From contig JAQTWT010000008.1 in assembly GCA_028689145.1 (NCBI GenBank), positions 1 through 64,000 of the forward strand: a DNA stretch of 64,000 nt, written 5' to 3'. The stretch comes from Gallionella sp. Its GTDB lineage: Bacteria; Pseudomonadota; Gammaproteobacteria; Burkholderiales; Gallionellaceae. Under the pieces are notes generated by a model. That model made no database searches. It had not been told where the DNA came from and was given only the letters and a program-made list of their open reading frames with translations. The position numbers and the translations under genes are program-made. Positions 40,248 to 49,695 of the stretch are shown here, piece by piece (position 1 is the first letter of the stretch; each line of letters opens with the position of its first letter).

Positions 40248-41789
40248 ATGACCGAACCGCTGCTGATCGCCAAAAACAACGGGCAAGAACTTTATCTGCT
40301 GCCGCACATGGCCAACCGCCACGGCCTGATAACCGGTGCGACCGGTACCGGCAAGACCGTCACGCTGCAAACGCTGGCGGAAGCCTTCAGCCGCATCGGC
40401 GTGCCGGTGTTCCTGTCCGACATCAAGGGCGATCTGTCCGGCATGGGCAAGGCGGGCGGCGGCAATGCCAAGGTCGCCGCGCGTGTGACACAACTCAAAC
40501 TGGAAAACTTTACGCACCGCGCTTATCCGGTGACGTTCTGGGATGTGTTCGGTAAGATGGGCCATCCGCTGCGCGCCACCGTCTCCGATATGGGGCCGCT
40601 GCTGATCGGGCGTATGTTGAACCTGAACGAAGTGCAACAGGGCGTGCTGGCGCTGGTGTTCAAGATCGCCGACGACAACGGCCTGCTGTTGCTCGACCTG
40701 AAAGACCTGCGCGCGATGGTGCAGAGTGTCGGCGAAAACTCCGCCGAGTACACCACCGAATACGGCAACATTTCCACCGCCAGTATCGGCGCGATCCAGC
40801 GCGGCCTGTTGCAGATCGAGACGCAGGGTGGCGACAGCCTGTTCGGCGAACCGATGCTCAATATCGCCGACCTGATGCAGACCGGCGGCGACGGCTGCGG
40901 CATGATCAACATCCTCGCCGCCGACCAGCTGATGAATTCGCCGAAGGTGTATTCCGCCATGCTGCTGTGGCTGCTCGCCGAGCTGTTTGAAAACCTGCCG
41001 GAAGCGGGCGACCTGAGCAAACCCAAACTGGTGTTCTTCTTCGACGAGGCGCATCTGCTGTTCAACGATGCGCCAGCCGCGCTGCTCGACAAGATCGAAC
41101 AGGTGGTGCGCCTGATCCGCTCCAAAGGCGTGGGCGTGTATTTCGTCACGCAGAATCCCGCCGACGTGCCGGACAAGGTGCTGGGGCAGCTCGGTAATCG
41201 CGTGCAGCATGCGCTGCGCGCTTTCAGCACGCGCGACCAGAAAGCCGTGAAGGCCGCTGCCGAAACCATGCGCGACAACCCGGCGCTGGACGAGGCGAGC
41301 GTCATCACCGAACTGGGTGTCGGCGAAGCGCTGGTGTCGTGCCTCGACGAAAACGGCACGCCGGGCATCGTCGAACGCGCTTTCATCGTTCCGCCGCAGG
41401 CGCAGATCGGCCCGGTCAGCGCGGTCGAGCGCAAGGCGGTCATGCGGGATTCGCTGCTTGCCGGACATTATGAAAAAGCCATCGACCGCGAATCGGCCTA
41501 CGAGATTCTCAAGGGGCGCGTCGCGGCACAGCAGACGGAAAGCGCGGCGCAATCCGCGTCGGCACCCGCGGGCAATAGCGGCGGATTGGGCGATATGCTG
41601 GGCGGTATCTTTGGTAATAGCGGCGGGGGCAATGGCGGCACAGGTAATACCGGCAGGGGCAGCCGCACGGCCAACCGGCAAAGTGTCGGCGAGGCTATCG
41701 TTAAAAGCGCCGCACGTTCCATCGGTTCGGCGGTCGGGCGGGAGATCATTCGCGGCGTGCTGGGTTCGCTGCTGGGCGGTCGCAGGTAA
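40248..41789 (+). CDS. HerA-like helicase/ATPase, DUF853 (YjgR-like)
   Basis: 513 residues. Walker A GATGTGKT near 34-41, [12 protein letters not shown] just after, Walker [14 protein letters not shown] around 260-270, sensor motif [15 protein letters not shown] and an arginine-finger-like [14 protein letters not shown]. The C-terminus (about 440-513) is Gly/Asn/Ala-rich. The DUF853 family is related to HerA/FtsK pumps; its role is not settled. It is divergent from yebC with 81 bp between starts. Confidence 0.9.
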   Translation: MTEPLLIAKNNGQELYLLPHMANRHGLITGATGTGKTVTLQTLAEAFSRIGVPVFLSDIKGDLSGMGKAGGGNAKVAARVTQLKLENFTHRAYPVTFWDVFGKMGHPLRATVSDMGPLLIGRMLNLNEVQQGVLALVFKIADDNGLLLLDLKDLRAMVQSVGENSAEYTTEYGNISTASIGAIQRGLLQIETQGGDSLFGEPMLNIADLMQTGGDGCGMINILAADQLMNSPKVYSAMLLWLLAELFENLPEAGDLSKPKLVFFFDEAHLLFNDAPAALLDKIEQVVRLIRSKGVGVYFVTQNPADVPDKVLGQLGNRVQHALRAFSTRDQKAVKAAAETMRDNPALDEASVITELGVGEALVSCLDENGTPGIVERAFIVPPQAQIGPVSAVERKAVMRDSLLAGHYEKAIDRESAYEILKGRVAAQQTESAAQSASAPAGNSGGLGDMLGGIFGNSGGGNGGTGNTGRGSRTANRQSVGEAIVKSAARSIGSAVGREIIRGVLGSLLGGRR

Positions 41790-41813
41790 GTATTCCAATT
41801 GATAGTGAATATT

Positions 41814-41883
41814 GTAGGGGCGAGATTCATCGCGCCCTTCTTCTGGCAAATGAAGGTCAGGGCGCGATAAATCTCGCCCCTAC
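41814..41883. repeat. Inverted repeat of the GTAGGGGCG type, downstream of the HerA-like gene
   Basis: Arms of 24 bp at 41814-41837 and 41860-41883 differ at two positions and each contains GTAGGGGCGAG and CGCGCCC. The same element recurs at 57065-57136 and in shortened form at 47773-47800. Confidence 0.9.
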
Positions 41884-41945
41884 TGGGTTATTTGATTTTT
41901 GAAATAGAATTGAAATTGTGGCTACTTCACAAAGTCGGGGGAAAA

Positions 41946-42560
41946 ATGAAGACAGTTTTGATTGCAAATCCGAAGGGCGGCAGCGGCAAGAGCACGCTGT
42001 CGGTCAATATCGCCGGTTATCTGGCCAATTGCGGCCAGCAGGTGGCGATGCTCGATTTGGACCGGCAGCAATCCTCCGCGTTGTGGCTTGCCACGCGTCC
42101 GGACGATCTGCCGCAGATACGCACGCTCGATTCAAAGCATGACCGCCCGTATGACTGGCTGGTGATCGATTCGCCCGCCGGTCTGCACGGCAAGAATCTC
42201 GATCATGCTATCAAGCTGGCCAATAAAATTATTGTCCCCATTGCTCCCTCCATGTTCGACTTGCATGCCAGCCGCGATTTCCTGCAAGCGCTGGCCGGGG
42301 AGAAGGCGGTGCGCAAAAATAAATGCGAAATCGGCATCGTCGGCATGCGCATGGAGATGCGCACCAAGGCCGCTTGGGCATTGGAACATTTTTTGTCCAC
42401 ACTCGATTTGCCGATATTGGCCTACCTGCGCGAAACGCAGGTGTATGTGAATGCCGCCTTTGAGGGTAAATCGCTATTTGACCTGCCCGCCCATTTGGCC
42501 GCGCGCGACATCGAGCAATGGGCGTTTTTGCAGGACTGGCTGCCCAAGATACGGGATTAG
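41946..42560 (+). CDS. ParA/MinD-like P-loop ATPase (orphan)
   Basis: 204 residues beginning MKTVLIANPKGGSGKST, the deviant Walker A of ParA ATPases. The next motifs are MLDLDRQQSSALWL and WLVIDSPAGLHGKN. No ParB-like gene is adjacent, so it is an orphan of the short ParA group (often called CobQ/CobB/MinD/ParA). Cargo unknown. The frame is open upstream but ATG 41946 fits the family and is preceded by GGGGGAA. Confidence 0.85.
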   Translation: MKTVLIANPKGGSGKSTLSVNIAGYLANCGQQVAMLDLDRQQSSALWLATRPDDLPQIRTLDSKHDRPYDWLVIDSPAGLHGKNLDHAIKLANKIIVPIAPSMFDLHASRDFLQALAGEKAVRKNKCEIGIVGMRMEMRTKAAWALEHFLSTLDLPILAYLRETQVYVNAAFEGKSLFDLPAHLAARDIEQWAFLQDWLPKIRD

Positions 42561-42757
42561 CCGGAACGCTCTGCACTGGCGAACTGTTTTGCGCATACTA
42601 TCTTTGATTCAGGGATTGTTGAGTCGTCCTTAGACAGATTGAAAGATCACTATGCCGTAGGCTGGCGGTGAGGTACGAACCCCAGCATTTTTCGACCTCG
42701 GACATGCCGGGGTTCGCGTTGCTCACCGCCAGCCTGCAAACTAATGGTCGTCGTCCA

Positions 42758-43894
42758 TCAGTTTTGATGCGGGTCGATATTCAGATCGCAGCTGGCCGCG
42801 CGTTGATGCAGTTTTTGCGCATAGGTGTGGCGCGCTTTCAGGCGCGTGTCGCGGAAGATAATCTCCAGCGTTTCGCCGATGACCATGATGATGCCGAGAA
42901 TGGGAATGACCAGCATCAATCCGGCAACCCCGGCAATCGCTTCGCCGATGAATAACATCAGCAGGGTGAGGAGCGGATGGATGCTCATGTTTTTGCCGAT
43001 CACGTAAGGCACAAACACGAAATCGTCCAGTATTCTGAGAGAACCGAATAGTCCGATCGTGGCATAGATGAGCGACATGTCGCCGGGGAAGTCGGTTGCG
43101 GCGACCATCACCGCCAGCAGGCAGCCGATAATCGGCCCGATGTAAGGTATCCAGCCCAGTATGGCGGCGATAAAACCCAGCAGCAGCGGTGACGGCACAC
43201 CGATCAACCAGAGTCCAACGCTCAGGAACACGGCATCAATTGCGGCCAGCTTCAGCATCCCGAGGAAATACATGCGCGCGCTGCGATCCAGCGCATACAT
43301 CAGATACAGCGATTTTTCAAAATAGGCATTGGGCACGGTTTCGCAGATGAAGGTGCGCAATTGCGTGCCGTCCTTGAGCAGGAAGTAGGCGATGATCGGC
43401 GCAAATAATATCGAAGGCAGCCATGCGACAGCGGTAAGAATGGCCTCGCTCAAATGTTTGTCGGAGAAACGCTCGGCAAAGCCCAGCATGTTTTCCCGCA
43501 CCGATACACTGATGTCGCTGTGGCGCAGGAACGAAAAATTCTGTTGTATTTCGTAGACCAGCGTCTCGATTGCGCGCGAGCCTCCTTCAAAATAGCGCAT
43601 CAGGGTGTACTGCCATTCTCCGGCATTGGCGATTACCATCGGGTAAACCAGCAACAACGCGCCGATGACCAGCAGCAGAAACGCCCCGCTCAGCAGCACT
43701 GCCGCGAAGTCGCGCCCCATGCCGGATTTCAGCAGTTTTTTGTTGAACGGCGCGAGCAGGTAATAGAGTAACAGCGCCAGCAGGAAGGGTACGACCAGCC
43801 ATAAAATTTTCTGGAACAGGAAAATCAACAGGCAGGTGCTGCCGATAATTCCGCACCAAGTGACCGGGCCAATGCGTGACGAGCGCTGTTGCAT
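42758..43894 (-). CDS. AI-2E family transporter (PerM/TqsA-like permease)
   Basis: 378 residues with about eight membrane helices. Conserved blocks are PFLLALLLYYLLAPFNKKLL near the start, LPSILFAPIIAYFLLKDG in the middle and IGLFGSLRILDDFVFVPYVI near the end, where the long loop before helix 5 is typical of PF01594. The family includes the autoinducer-2 exporter TqsA and Na/H antiporters, so the substrate is open. It starts 5 bp after the stop of the cyclic-nucleotide-binding gene, so the two form an operon. Confidence 0.87.
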   Translation of the reverse strand: MQQRSSRIGPVTWCGIIGSTCLLIFLFQKILWLVVPFLLALLLYYLLAPFNKKLLKSGMGRDFAAVLLSGAFLLLVIGALLLVYPMVIANAGEWQYTLMRYFEGGSRAIETLVYEIQQNFSFLRHSDISVSVRENMLGFAERFSDKHLSEAILTAVAWLPSILFAPIIAYFLLKDGTQLRTFICETVPNAYFEKSLYLMYALDRSARMYFLGMLKLAAIDAVFLSVGLWLIGVPSPLLLGFIAAILGWIPYIGPIIGCLLAVMVAATDFPGDMSLIYATIGLFGSLRILDDFVFVPYVIGKNMSIHPLLTLLMLFIGEAIAGVAGLMLVIPILGIIMVIGETLEIIFRDTRLKARHTYAQKLHQRAASCDLNIDPHQN

Positions 43895-43899
43895 GGCGG

Positions 43900-44388
43900 T
43901 TACAGCACGTAACTGTTGATGTTTTGGCGCAAACGCTTGCCCATCATGCGGGCAAGTTCGAGAGACAGCTTGGAGGCAATTTGCGAATGGGTCTGGAGCA
44001 GGCCGAGGAAGTCTTCGCGGAACAATACATCCAGTGTGCAATCTTCGGCGGCACGCACTTGCGCCATACGCGGGGAGTTGTCCAGCAGGGCCATTTCGCC
44101 GAAACACTGGCTTGCGCCCAGTTCCGCGATGGCACCGTCCACAGGCCGGCCCTGGCGGCAAATGACTACTTTGCCCGACAGGATGAAATAGATTGCCTGC
44201 GCTTCTTCGCCTTCGTCGAAAATAATCTCGCCTTTAAGGTAAGTGCGGCGGTGCAACAAACCGCGGATGGCACGCAATTCACCGGTGGCAATCTGGCTGA
44301 ATAACGAAACTCCGCGCAGTGTCGCCAGTTGCGGTGTTTCAAACTTGCCGGCGAATGCTTTAAATTTACGGGTAAAGGAAAGTAGCAT
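43900..44388 (-). CDS. Cyclic-nucleotide-binding-domain protein
   Basis: 162 residues with one cNMP-binding domain (about 30-140): RTYLKGEIIFDEGEEAQAIYFILSGKVVI and the phosphate-binding-cassette region FGEMALLDNSPRMAQVRA. No DNA-binding or effector domain follows, and there is no membrane helix. It precedes the AI-2E-type permease gene by 5 bp, so it may gate or regulate that transporter (inference). The ligand cannot be told from sequence. Confidence 0.85.
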   Translation of the reverse strand: MLLSFTRKFKAFAGKFETPQLATLRGVSLFSQIATGELRAIRGLLHRRTYLKGEIIFDEGEEAQAIYFILSGKVVICRQGRPVDGAIAELGASQCFGEMALLDNSPRMAQVRAAEDCTLDVLFREDFLGLLQTHSQIASKLSLELARMMGKRLRQNINSYVL

Positions 44389-44529
44389 CTTGAAGTTTTC
44401 CGGGTTCTCTTAGGTATTTCAATTCATTAGATATTTCAGCGGACGGTTTCCATGCTACCACTTTTTATTCCGCCGGGCGATTTTGGGAACTTTGGATGCT
44501 CGTTTGTACCGAACCCATTTTGCGCGGCA

Positions 44530-44559
44530 AACCGGTAATTTTTACCATGATTACCGGTT
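44530..44559. promoter_or_regulatory. Perfect palindrome in a divergent promoter region
   Basis: AACCGGTAAT (44530-44539) and ATTACCGGTT (44550-44559) are a perfect 10-bp inverted repeat with 10-base centre. GAACCCA and TGGGTTC outside it extend the symmetry. It lies between the divergent CNB-domain gene and the TPR lipoprotein gene and could be an operator or a cruciform element. Confidence 0.45.
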
Positions 44560-44626
44560 GTGGGTTCGGCCAAATATAACCTAATATGTGCGCCTGCATC
44601 GAAACCGCATCGAAAGCTGTCTTGCC

Positions 44627-46339
44627 ATGAAATTAATTAATTGCCTTATTGTCTGCAGTTTGCTGCTTACTGCTTGCGCGCAATCTCCGCAACGCGCCGA
44701 ACCGGTGCAGCCACCCAAACCTCAAGCTGAAGTTACACCGCTGTTGCCCAATGTCGAGTTGAGCGAGGAGCTGGTCTATGAATTTCTGTTGACAGAAATC
44801 GCCAATCAGCGCGGTTATCAGGAATTGGCGGTAGAGAGCAGCGTCGCTATGGCCACAAAGACCCGCGACCCGCGTTTGGCAAGGCGTGCCGCGCAACTGG
44901 CGTTCGAGTTCGGCCAGGCGGATAAGGCTATCGAGGCATTCAGGCAGTGGCAGGATATTGAACCGGCTTCGCCGCTGGCGGGGCGCATGCTGTCTTCGGT
45001 GCTGTTGCGCAACGGCAAGCTGAATGAGGCGCAGCAGGAAATGGCCAAGGTATTGCAGGCGGAACAAGCAAATCCCGGCAATGTGTTCATGCAGCTTTTT
45101 CAAATGATCGTTACCTATCCGGATAAGCCCGCGGCATTGGAGTTGATGCGCAATCTCGCGCAACCCTATCCGAAAGTAGCCGAGGCACATTGGTCGGTCG
45201 CACAGTTGGCGCAACTGGCCGGCAACAGCGAGCTTGCGCTGGCGGAAGTGCGGCTGGCGCGCGATTTGCGGCCCAATTGGGATATGGCAGCATTGCTGGA
45301 ATCGCAGATGTTACTGAAAAGCGCGCCGCAGCAGGGCCTGGAAGTGCTGCGCCGCTATGTGTCGGATTACCCGGATGCGAGCGAGATTCGTTTGCAGTAT
45401 GCACGCGCGCTGCTGGAGCAAAAACAGTACCGGCAGTCGCGCGACGAATTTCAGCGACTGGCGAAAGTCAGTCCGGATAGTCCAGATCTGGCATTTGCGA
45501 TTGCACTGATCTCGTTGCAGCTGAACGACTTGCAAGACGCGGAGGCGCAGCTTCAGCAGGCGCTCAGCAAAGGCAAGAAGGATCAGGATACAGTGCAGTA
45601 TTACCTCGGGCAGTTAAGCGAAGCGAAAGAAAACGAAGAAGATGCGATGCTGCATTACCGGGCGGTAAAGGATGGCGAATACCGGTTTACGGCGCAATTG
45701 CGCGTGGCTTATTTGTTGAGCAAGCGCGGCAAATTGGAAGAGGCGAGGGAGCATTTGCAGCGGATACAGGCCGGCAGCAATCAGCAGCGCGTGCAACTGC
45801 TGTTGATCGAGGCGCAACTATTGCGCGATGCAAAGCGTGCGGAGGATGCGTACCAGGTATTGCAGCAGGGGTTGGTCAAGTTGCCCAATCATCCGGATTT
45901 GCTTTATGAAGCCGCGATGCTGGCGGACAAGATCGGCAAACCGGTCGTGTTCGAGCAACTGATGCGCAAGCTGATTCAGGTTAAGCCGGACCACGCGCAC
46001 GCCTACAACGCGCTGGGTTACAGCTTGCTGGAACGCAACGAGCGCATTCCGGAAGCGGTTGAGCTGGTGGAGAAAGCCTTGCAGCTTGCTCCCGACGATA
46101 TTGCCATCATGGACAGCGTCGGCTGGGGCTATTACCGCAGCGGCAAGCTGGACGAGAGCGTGAAAATATTGCGGCGCGCTTTTGCCGGCAATCCCGACCC
46201 GGAAATCGCCTCGCATCTGGGCGAGGCGTTATGGGTGCGCGGCGACAAGGAGGAGGCCAAAAAGATCTGGCAGGACAGTCTCAAGACTCATCCCGGTAAT
46301 GCGCTGTTGCAGGCAGTCATTAAAAAATTCATTCCCTGA
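44627..46339 (+). CDS. TPR-repeat lipoprotein
   Basis: 570 residues. A lipoprotein signal peptide ends in LLTACAQ (Cys about residue 17). The rest is tandem tetratricopeptide-type helices, e.g. YNALGYSLLERNERIPEAVE and DSVGWGYYRSGKLDESVKIL. Such proteins act as scaffolds in the periplasm or at the outer membrane. It lies directly before lolB, with the stop codon overlapping the lolB start; this pairing is common in betaproteobacteria, where its exact role is not defined. Confidence 0.88.
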   Translation: MKLINCLIVCSLLLTACAQSPQRAEPVQPPKPQAEVTPLLPNVELSEELVYEFLLTEIANQRGYQELAVESSVAMATKTRDPRLARRAAQLAFEFGQADKAIEAFRQWQDIEPASPLAGRMLSSVLLRNGKLNEAQQEMAKVLQAEQANPGNVFMQLFQMIVTYPDKPAALELMRNLAQPYPKVAEAHWSVAQLAQLAGNSELALAEVRLARDLRPNWDMAALLESQMLLKSAPQQGLEVLRRYVSDYPDASEIRLQYARALLEQKQYRQSRDEFQRLAKVSPDSPDLAFAIALISLQLNDLQDAEAQLQQALSKGKKDQDTVQYYLGQLSEAKENEEDAMLHYRAVKDGEYRFTAQLRVAYLLSKRGKLEEAREHLQRIQAGSNQQRVQLLLIEAQLLRDAKRAEDAYQVLQQGLVKLPNHPDLLYEAAMLADKIGKPVVFEQLMRKLIQVKPDHAHAYNALGYSLLERNERIPEAVELVEKALQLAPDDIAIMDSVGWGYYRSGKLDESVKILRRAFAGNPDPEIASHLGEALWVRGDKEEAKKIWQDSLKTHPGNALLQAVIKKFIP

Positions 46340-46914
46340 TGCGCTGGTTGGGTATGTTGCTGGTTGGTATGTTGAGCGGTTGCGCGCTGCTGCCGCCCGC
46401 TCCGGCTCCGGCCGCACGTCCTGCGCAGCCTGAAACCGCTGCGTTTGCGCTGAACGGGCGTATCTCGATCAACCACCGGGGCGAACGCCATTCCGCCGGG
46501 CTGCGCTGGAACCATCAGACGCAATCCGACGAAATGTTGCTGCTCGCGCCGCTCGGGCAAACTGCCGCGCGCATCTATCGCGATGCGCGCCAGACAACGC
46601 TGGACGAGGGCGGCAAGCACTACCAGGCAGACGATGCGGAAACGCTGATGCGGGAGGTGTTGCACTGGTATTTGCCGCTGGGCGGCTTGCATCATTGGGT
46701 GTTGGGTATGGCGGATAGCCGAAGCCCGGCAAAGATCGAACGCTCCGCCGATGGTCGGATTTCCGTGCTGCGGCAGGACGGTTGGGAAGTGCGCTACGTG
46801 CGTTATGCCGATCAATCTTCTGACAGCCTGCCTGCGCGTCTGCAGATGAACAGCGGGGATTTGCAGGTGCAATTGCTTATTGACGAGTGGGAATGGAATC
46901 CTCAAACCAATTAA
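46339..46914 (+). CDS. lolB: Outer-membrane lipoprotein receptor LolB
   Basis: 191 residues with a lipobox (LSGCALL, Cys about 16). FALNGRISINHRGERHSAGLRW, LLLAPLGQTAARI and LPLGGLHHWVLG are LolB strands. LolB accepts lipoproteins from LolA and inserts them in the outer membrane. Its 3' end overlaps ispE by about 22 bp, a conserved arrangement. Confidence 0.94.
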   Translation: MRWLGMLLVGMLSGCALLPPAPAPAARPAQPETAAFALNGRISINHRGERHSAGLRWNHQTQSDEMLLLAPLGQTAARIYRDARQTTLDEGGKHYQADDAETLMREVLHWYLPLGGLHHWVLGMADSRSPAKIERSADGRISVLRQDGWEVRYVRYADQSSDSLPARLQMNSGDLQVQLLIDEWEWNPQTN

Positions 46915-47771
46915 CTTGCCCTGCCCCGGCTAAATTAAACCTGTTCCTGCATGTCGTCGGGCGCAGGTCTGATGGCTATCACTTGCTGCAAACCCTGTTT
47001 CGTTTCATTGATCTGCAGGACACGTTGCATTTCAGCCTGCGCGGGGACGGTGTGGTGCATCGCGGCAATGTTGTAGAAGGCGTGGCCGAAGAGCAGGATT
47101 TGTGCGTGCGTGCCGCGCGTTTGCTGCAAAGCGAGACCGGATGCGGGTTGGGTGTCGATATAATGGTCGAAAAGCGCATTCCGATGGGCGGCGGTTTGGG
47201 CGGTGGCAGTTCGGATGCGGCGACCACGCTGATCGCTTTGAATCGCTTGTGGTCGCTGGGTCTGCCGCGCGAACGCCTGATGCGGCTAGGGCTGCGTCTG
47301 GGGGCCGATGTCCCGGTGTTCGTATTCGGCGAGAGCGCTTTTGCCGAGGGTGTCGGCGAGGAGTTGCAAGCCTGTCCTGTGCCTGAAGCGTGGTATGTGG
47401 TGCTGTTTCCGCCGGTACAGGTACCGACCGTGCAGATTTTTACGCGTCCGGAATTGACACGGAATACGGTTTCCATCACAATGCGCGCCCTCGCAAAAGG
47501 GCAGCTTTTTGGGGAGCAAGTCCGGGAACTGCAACTTCACAACGATTTGCAGCCCGTGGTGTGCGATCTTTATCCGGAAGTGGCGCGTTATCTGGCCTGG
47601 CTGGGTCGTTTTGGCGAGGCGATGATGACCGGATCAGGCGCATGCGTGTTTGCCGGATTTGACAGCCGCAGCCGGGCTGAAGCGGTGTTGCGGCAACTGC
47701 CGCACGAAATGCGCGGGGTAGTCGCGCAAGGTTTAGCAGGGCATCCGTTGCATGATTGGGTGCATGATTGA
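46893..47771 (+). CDS. ispE: 4-diphosphocytidyl-2-C-methyl-D-erythritol kinase
   Basis: 292 residues of the GHMP kinase family: PAPAKLNLFLHVVGRRSDGYHLL at the start, the ATP loop PMGGGLGGGSSDAATTL and the C-terminal MTGSGACVFAGF. It acts in the non-mevalonate isoprenoid pathway. ATG 46893 is preferred; GTG 46887 is in frame. A tRNA-Gln gene and prs follow, the standard ispE-tRNA-prs order. Confidence 0.96.
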   Translation: MESSNQLTCPAPAKLNLFLHVVGRRSDGYHLLQTLFRFIDLQDTLHFSLRGDGVVHRGNVVEGVAEEQDLCVRAARLLQSETGCGLGVDIMVEKRIPMGGGLGGGSSDAATTLIALNRLWSLGLPRERLMRLGLRLGADVPVFVFGESAFAEGVGEELQACPVPEAWYVVLFPPVQVPTVQIFTRPELTRNTVSITMRALAKGQLFGEQVRELQLHNDLQPVVCDLYPEVARYLAWLGRFGEAMMTGSGACVFAGFDSRSRAEAVLRQLPHEMRGVVAQGLAGHPLHDWVHD

Positions 47772-47772
47772 C

Positions 47773-47800
47773 GTAGGGGCGATTCACGAATCGCCCGTAC
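47773..47800. repeat. Short GTAGGGGCG palindrome between ispE and tRNA-Gln
   Basis: GTAGGGGCGATTC and GAATCGCCCGTAC flank a short centre and are complementary except for one base. It is a reduced relative of the elements at 41814-41883 and 57065-57136. Confidence 0.75.
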
Positions 47801-47803
47801 AGA

Positions 47804-47878
47804 TGGGGAGTCGCCAAGTGGTAAGGCACCGGATTTTGATTCCGGCATTCGTAGGTTCGATCCCTACCTCCCCAGCCA
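47804..47878 (+). tRNA. tRNA-Gln (anticodon TTG)
   Basis: 75 bases including an encoded CCA. The acceptor stem TGGGGAG pairs with CTCCCCA, the anticodon stem CCGGA/TCCGG encloses loop TTTTGAT with anticodon TTG (reads CAA/CAG), and the T arm has GTAGGTTCGATCCCTAC. Position between ispE and prs is typical for betaproteobacteria. Confidence 0.97.
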
Positions 47879-47919
47879 GTTTTTTAGGTGTAGTTGATTC
47901 TTTGAGATAAGGGGTTCCC

Positions 47920-48870
47920 GTGTCCTACGACCGCTTGATGGTGTTCACCGGCAATGCAAATCCCAAGCTTGCTGCAGCGGTCGCTCAACGCCTGCATATT
48001 CAGCTTGGCCGCGCCAACGTGGGGCGGTTTTCGGACGGTGAAGTCATGGTGGAGCTGCTGGAGAACGTGCGCGGCAAGGACGTGTTCGTGCTGCAATCCA
48101 CCTGCGCCCCGACCAACGATAACCTGATGGAAGTGATGGTGATGGTGGACGCGCTGAAGCGCGCTTCCGCCGGACGGATTACCGCCGCGATGCCGTATTT
48201 CGGCTACGCGCGCCAGGATCGCCGCCCGCGTTCGGCGCGCGTCGCGATTACCGCCAAAGTGGTGGCCGACATGCTGAGCAGCGCCGGTGTGGATCGTCTG
48301 CTGACCATGGATTTGCACTCCGACCAGATTCAGGGGTTCTTCGATATTCCGGTGGACAACATCTACGCCAGCCCGATTTTGCTGTCCGATGTGTGGAAGA
48401 GCAATTATCCCAATCTGATCGTGGTCTCGCCGGACGTGGGCGGTGTGGTGCGTGCCCGCGCCCTGGCCAAGGAAATGGATGCCGACTTGGCAATTATCGA
48501 CAAGCGCCGTCCAAAACCGAACGTGGCTAAAGTGATGAACATCATCGGCGACGTGGTCGGGCGTACCTGTTTGATCATGGACGATATGGTGGATACCGCC
48601 AACACGCTGTGCGAAGCGGCCAATGCGCTGAAGGAAAAAGGCGCGACGCGCGTGCTGGCCTACTGTACCCATCCGGTGCTGTCCGGCCCGGCGATCGAGC
48701 GCATCGAAAACTCCGCGCTGGATGAACTGGTGGTTACCGATACCATCCCGTTGAGCGAAGCGGCGCGCAACTGCAAACGCATCCGCCAACTGAGTACCGC
48801 GGAATTGCTGGCGGAAACGATACGCCGCATCAACAATGAAGAATCGGTGAGCTCGCTGTTCACCGAATAG
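47920..48870 (+). CDS. prs: Ribose-phosphate pyrophosphokinase
   Basis: 316 residues from a GTG start ([18 protein letters not shown]). [46 protein letters not shown] and the PRPP loop [14 protein letters not shown] are diagnostic. It makes PRPP for nucleotides and histidine/tryptophan. Confidence 0.97.
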   Translation: MSYDRLMVFTGNANPKLAAAVAQRLHIQLGRANVGRFSDGEVMVELLENVRGKDVFVLQSTCAPTNDNLMEVMVMVDALKRASAGRITAAMPYFGYARQDRRPRSARVAITAKVVADMLSSAGVDRLLTMDLHSDQIQGFFDIPVDNIYASPILLSDVWKSNYPNLIVVSPDVGGVVRARALAKEMDADLAIIDKRRPKPNVAKVMNIIGDVVGRTCLIMDDMVDTANTLCEAANALKEKGATRVLAYCTHPVLSGPAIERIENSALDELVVTDTIPLSEAARNCKRIRQLSTAELLAETIRRINNEESVSSLFTE

Positions 48871-48904
48871 TTTTAGCGGTAGCCATGTCGGCTATTGCAA
48901 AGTA

Positions 48905-48937
48905 AGAATCGTCTGGTCGCGGACGATTCTGTTTTTT
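48905..48937 (+). terminator. Terminator-like hairpin in the rplY leader
   Basis: AGAATCGTC (48905-48913) and GACGATTCT (48922-48930) form a perfect 9-bp stem with an 8-base loop followed by G and six T. It starts 35 bp after prs and ends 12 bp before the rplY ATG, so it either terminates prs transcripts or acts as an attenuator for rplY. Confidence 0.75.
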
Positions 48938-48948
48938 GGAGAAGTGAA

Positions 48949-49611
48949 ATGACAATCGAAATCGTTGCAACAAATCGTAAGGCGCAAGGTACGGGTGCGA
49001 GCCGCCGTCTGCGTCACGCCGGCCGCGTGCCAGGCGTGGTGTATGGCTCGGGTGAAGTAAATATGATCGAAATGGATCACAACGACCTGTACCACAAACT
49101 GCGTGCCGAAGCGTTCCACGCTTCCGTGCTGACGCTGAACCTGGAGGGCAAGAAGGAGTCCGTGCTGTTGCGCGATTTCGTGATGCACCCGTTTCGCCAG
49201 CAAGTGCAGCACATCGACTTTCAGCGTGTGGATGCCAAGAAGAAAATGCACATCAAGGTGCCGCTGCACTTCCTGAATGAGGAAATTGCACCGGGCGTGA
49301 AGACCGGCGGCGGCAAAATCAGCCACGTGATGACCGAACTGGACATCACTTGCCTGCCTAAAGATCTGCCAGCCTTCATCGAAGTTGATCTTGGCAAGCT
49401 GGAACTGGGTCATTCCATCCACGTTGCCGATCTGAAACTGCCCAAGGGTGTGGAAGCTGCCACGCACGGTACGCATACCGCGGAAGCGGTGGTGGCGACT
49501 GTGCAAGTGCCGCGCGGTGCTGTTGAAGTTGCTGCCGAGGCTCCGGTTACGACCGCTGCCGCGCCAGCTGCAGCCGCCGCCGCTGCACCGGCTGCCAAAA
49601 AAGCCAAGTAG
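48949..49611 (+). CDS. rplY: Ribosomal protein L25 (Ctc form)
   Basis: 220 residues: the L25 5S-rRNA-binding domain (about 1-95; [27 protein letters not shown]), the Ctc-type beta domain (about 100-185), and an alanine/proline-rich tail. The long form is common in bacteria outside the enteric group. ATG 48949 is preceded by TGGAGAAG. Confidence 0.95.
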   Translation: MTIEIVATNRKAQGTGASRRLRHAGRVPGVVYGSGEVNMIEMDHNDLYHKLRAEAFHASVLTLNLEGKKESVLLRDFVMHPFRQQVQHIDFQRVDAKKKMHIKVPLHFLNEEIAPGVKTGGGKISHVMTELDITCLPKDLPAFIEVDLGKLELGHSIHVADLKLPKGVEAATHGTHTAEAVVATVQVPRGAVEVAAEAPVTTAAAPAAAAAAAPAAKKAK

Positions 49612-49631
49612 CCGGATAGCTGCATAGCGCT

Positions 49632-49669
49632 AAACCCGCCATTGCTAATAAAGGCATGGCGGGTTTTTT
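49632..49669 (+). terminator. Intrinsic terminator after rplY
   Basis: AAACCCGCCA and TGGCGGGTTT form a 10-bp stem with a 15-base loop, followed by a run of T to 49669. It lies between rplY and pth, so pth has a separate promoter or depends on read-through. Confidence 0.85.
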
Positions 49670-49695
49670 CATGGCACGGCGCGCCATTAAATATT

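Noticed and set aside
39441-41849. 802-residue minus-strand frame ending in YebC
   Set aside because: Only the last 241 residues are YebC; the rest is antisense to the HerA-like gene. The true start is ATG 40166.
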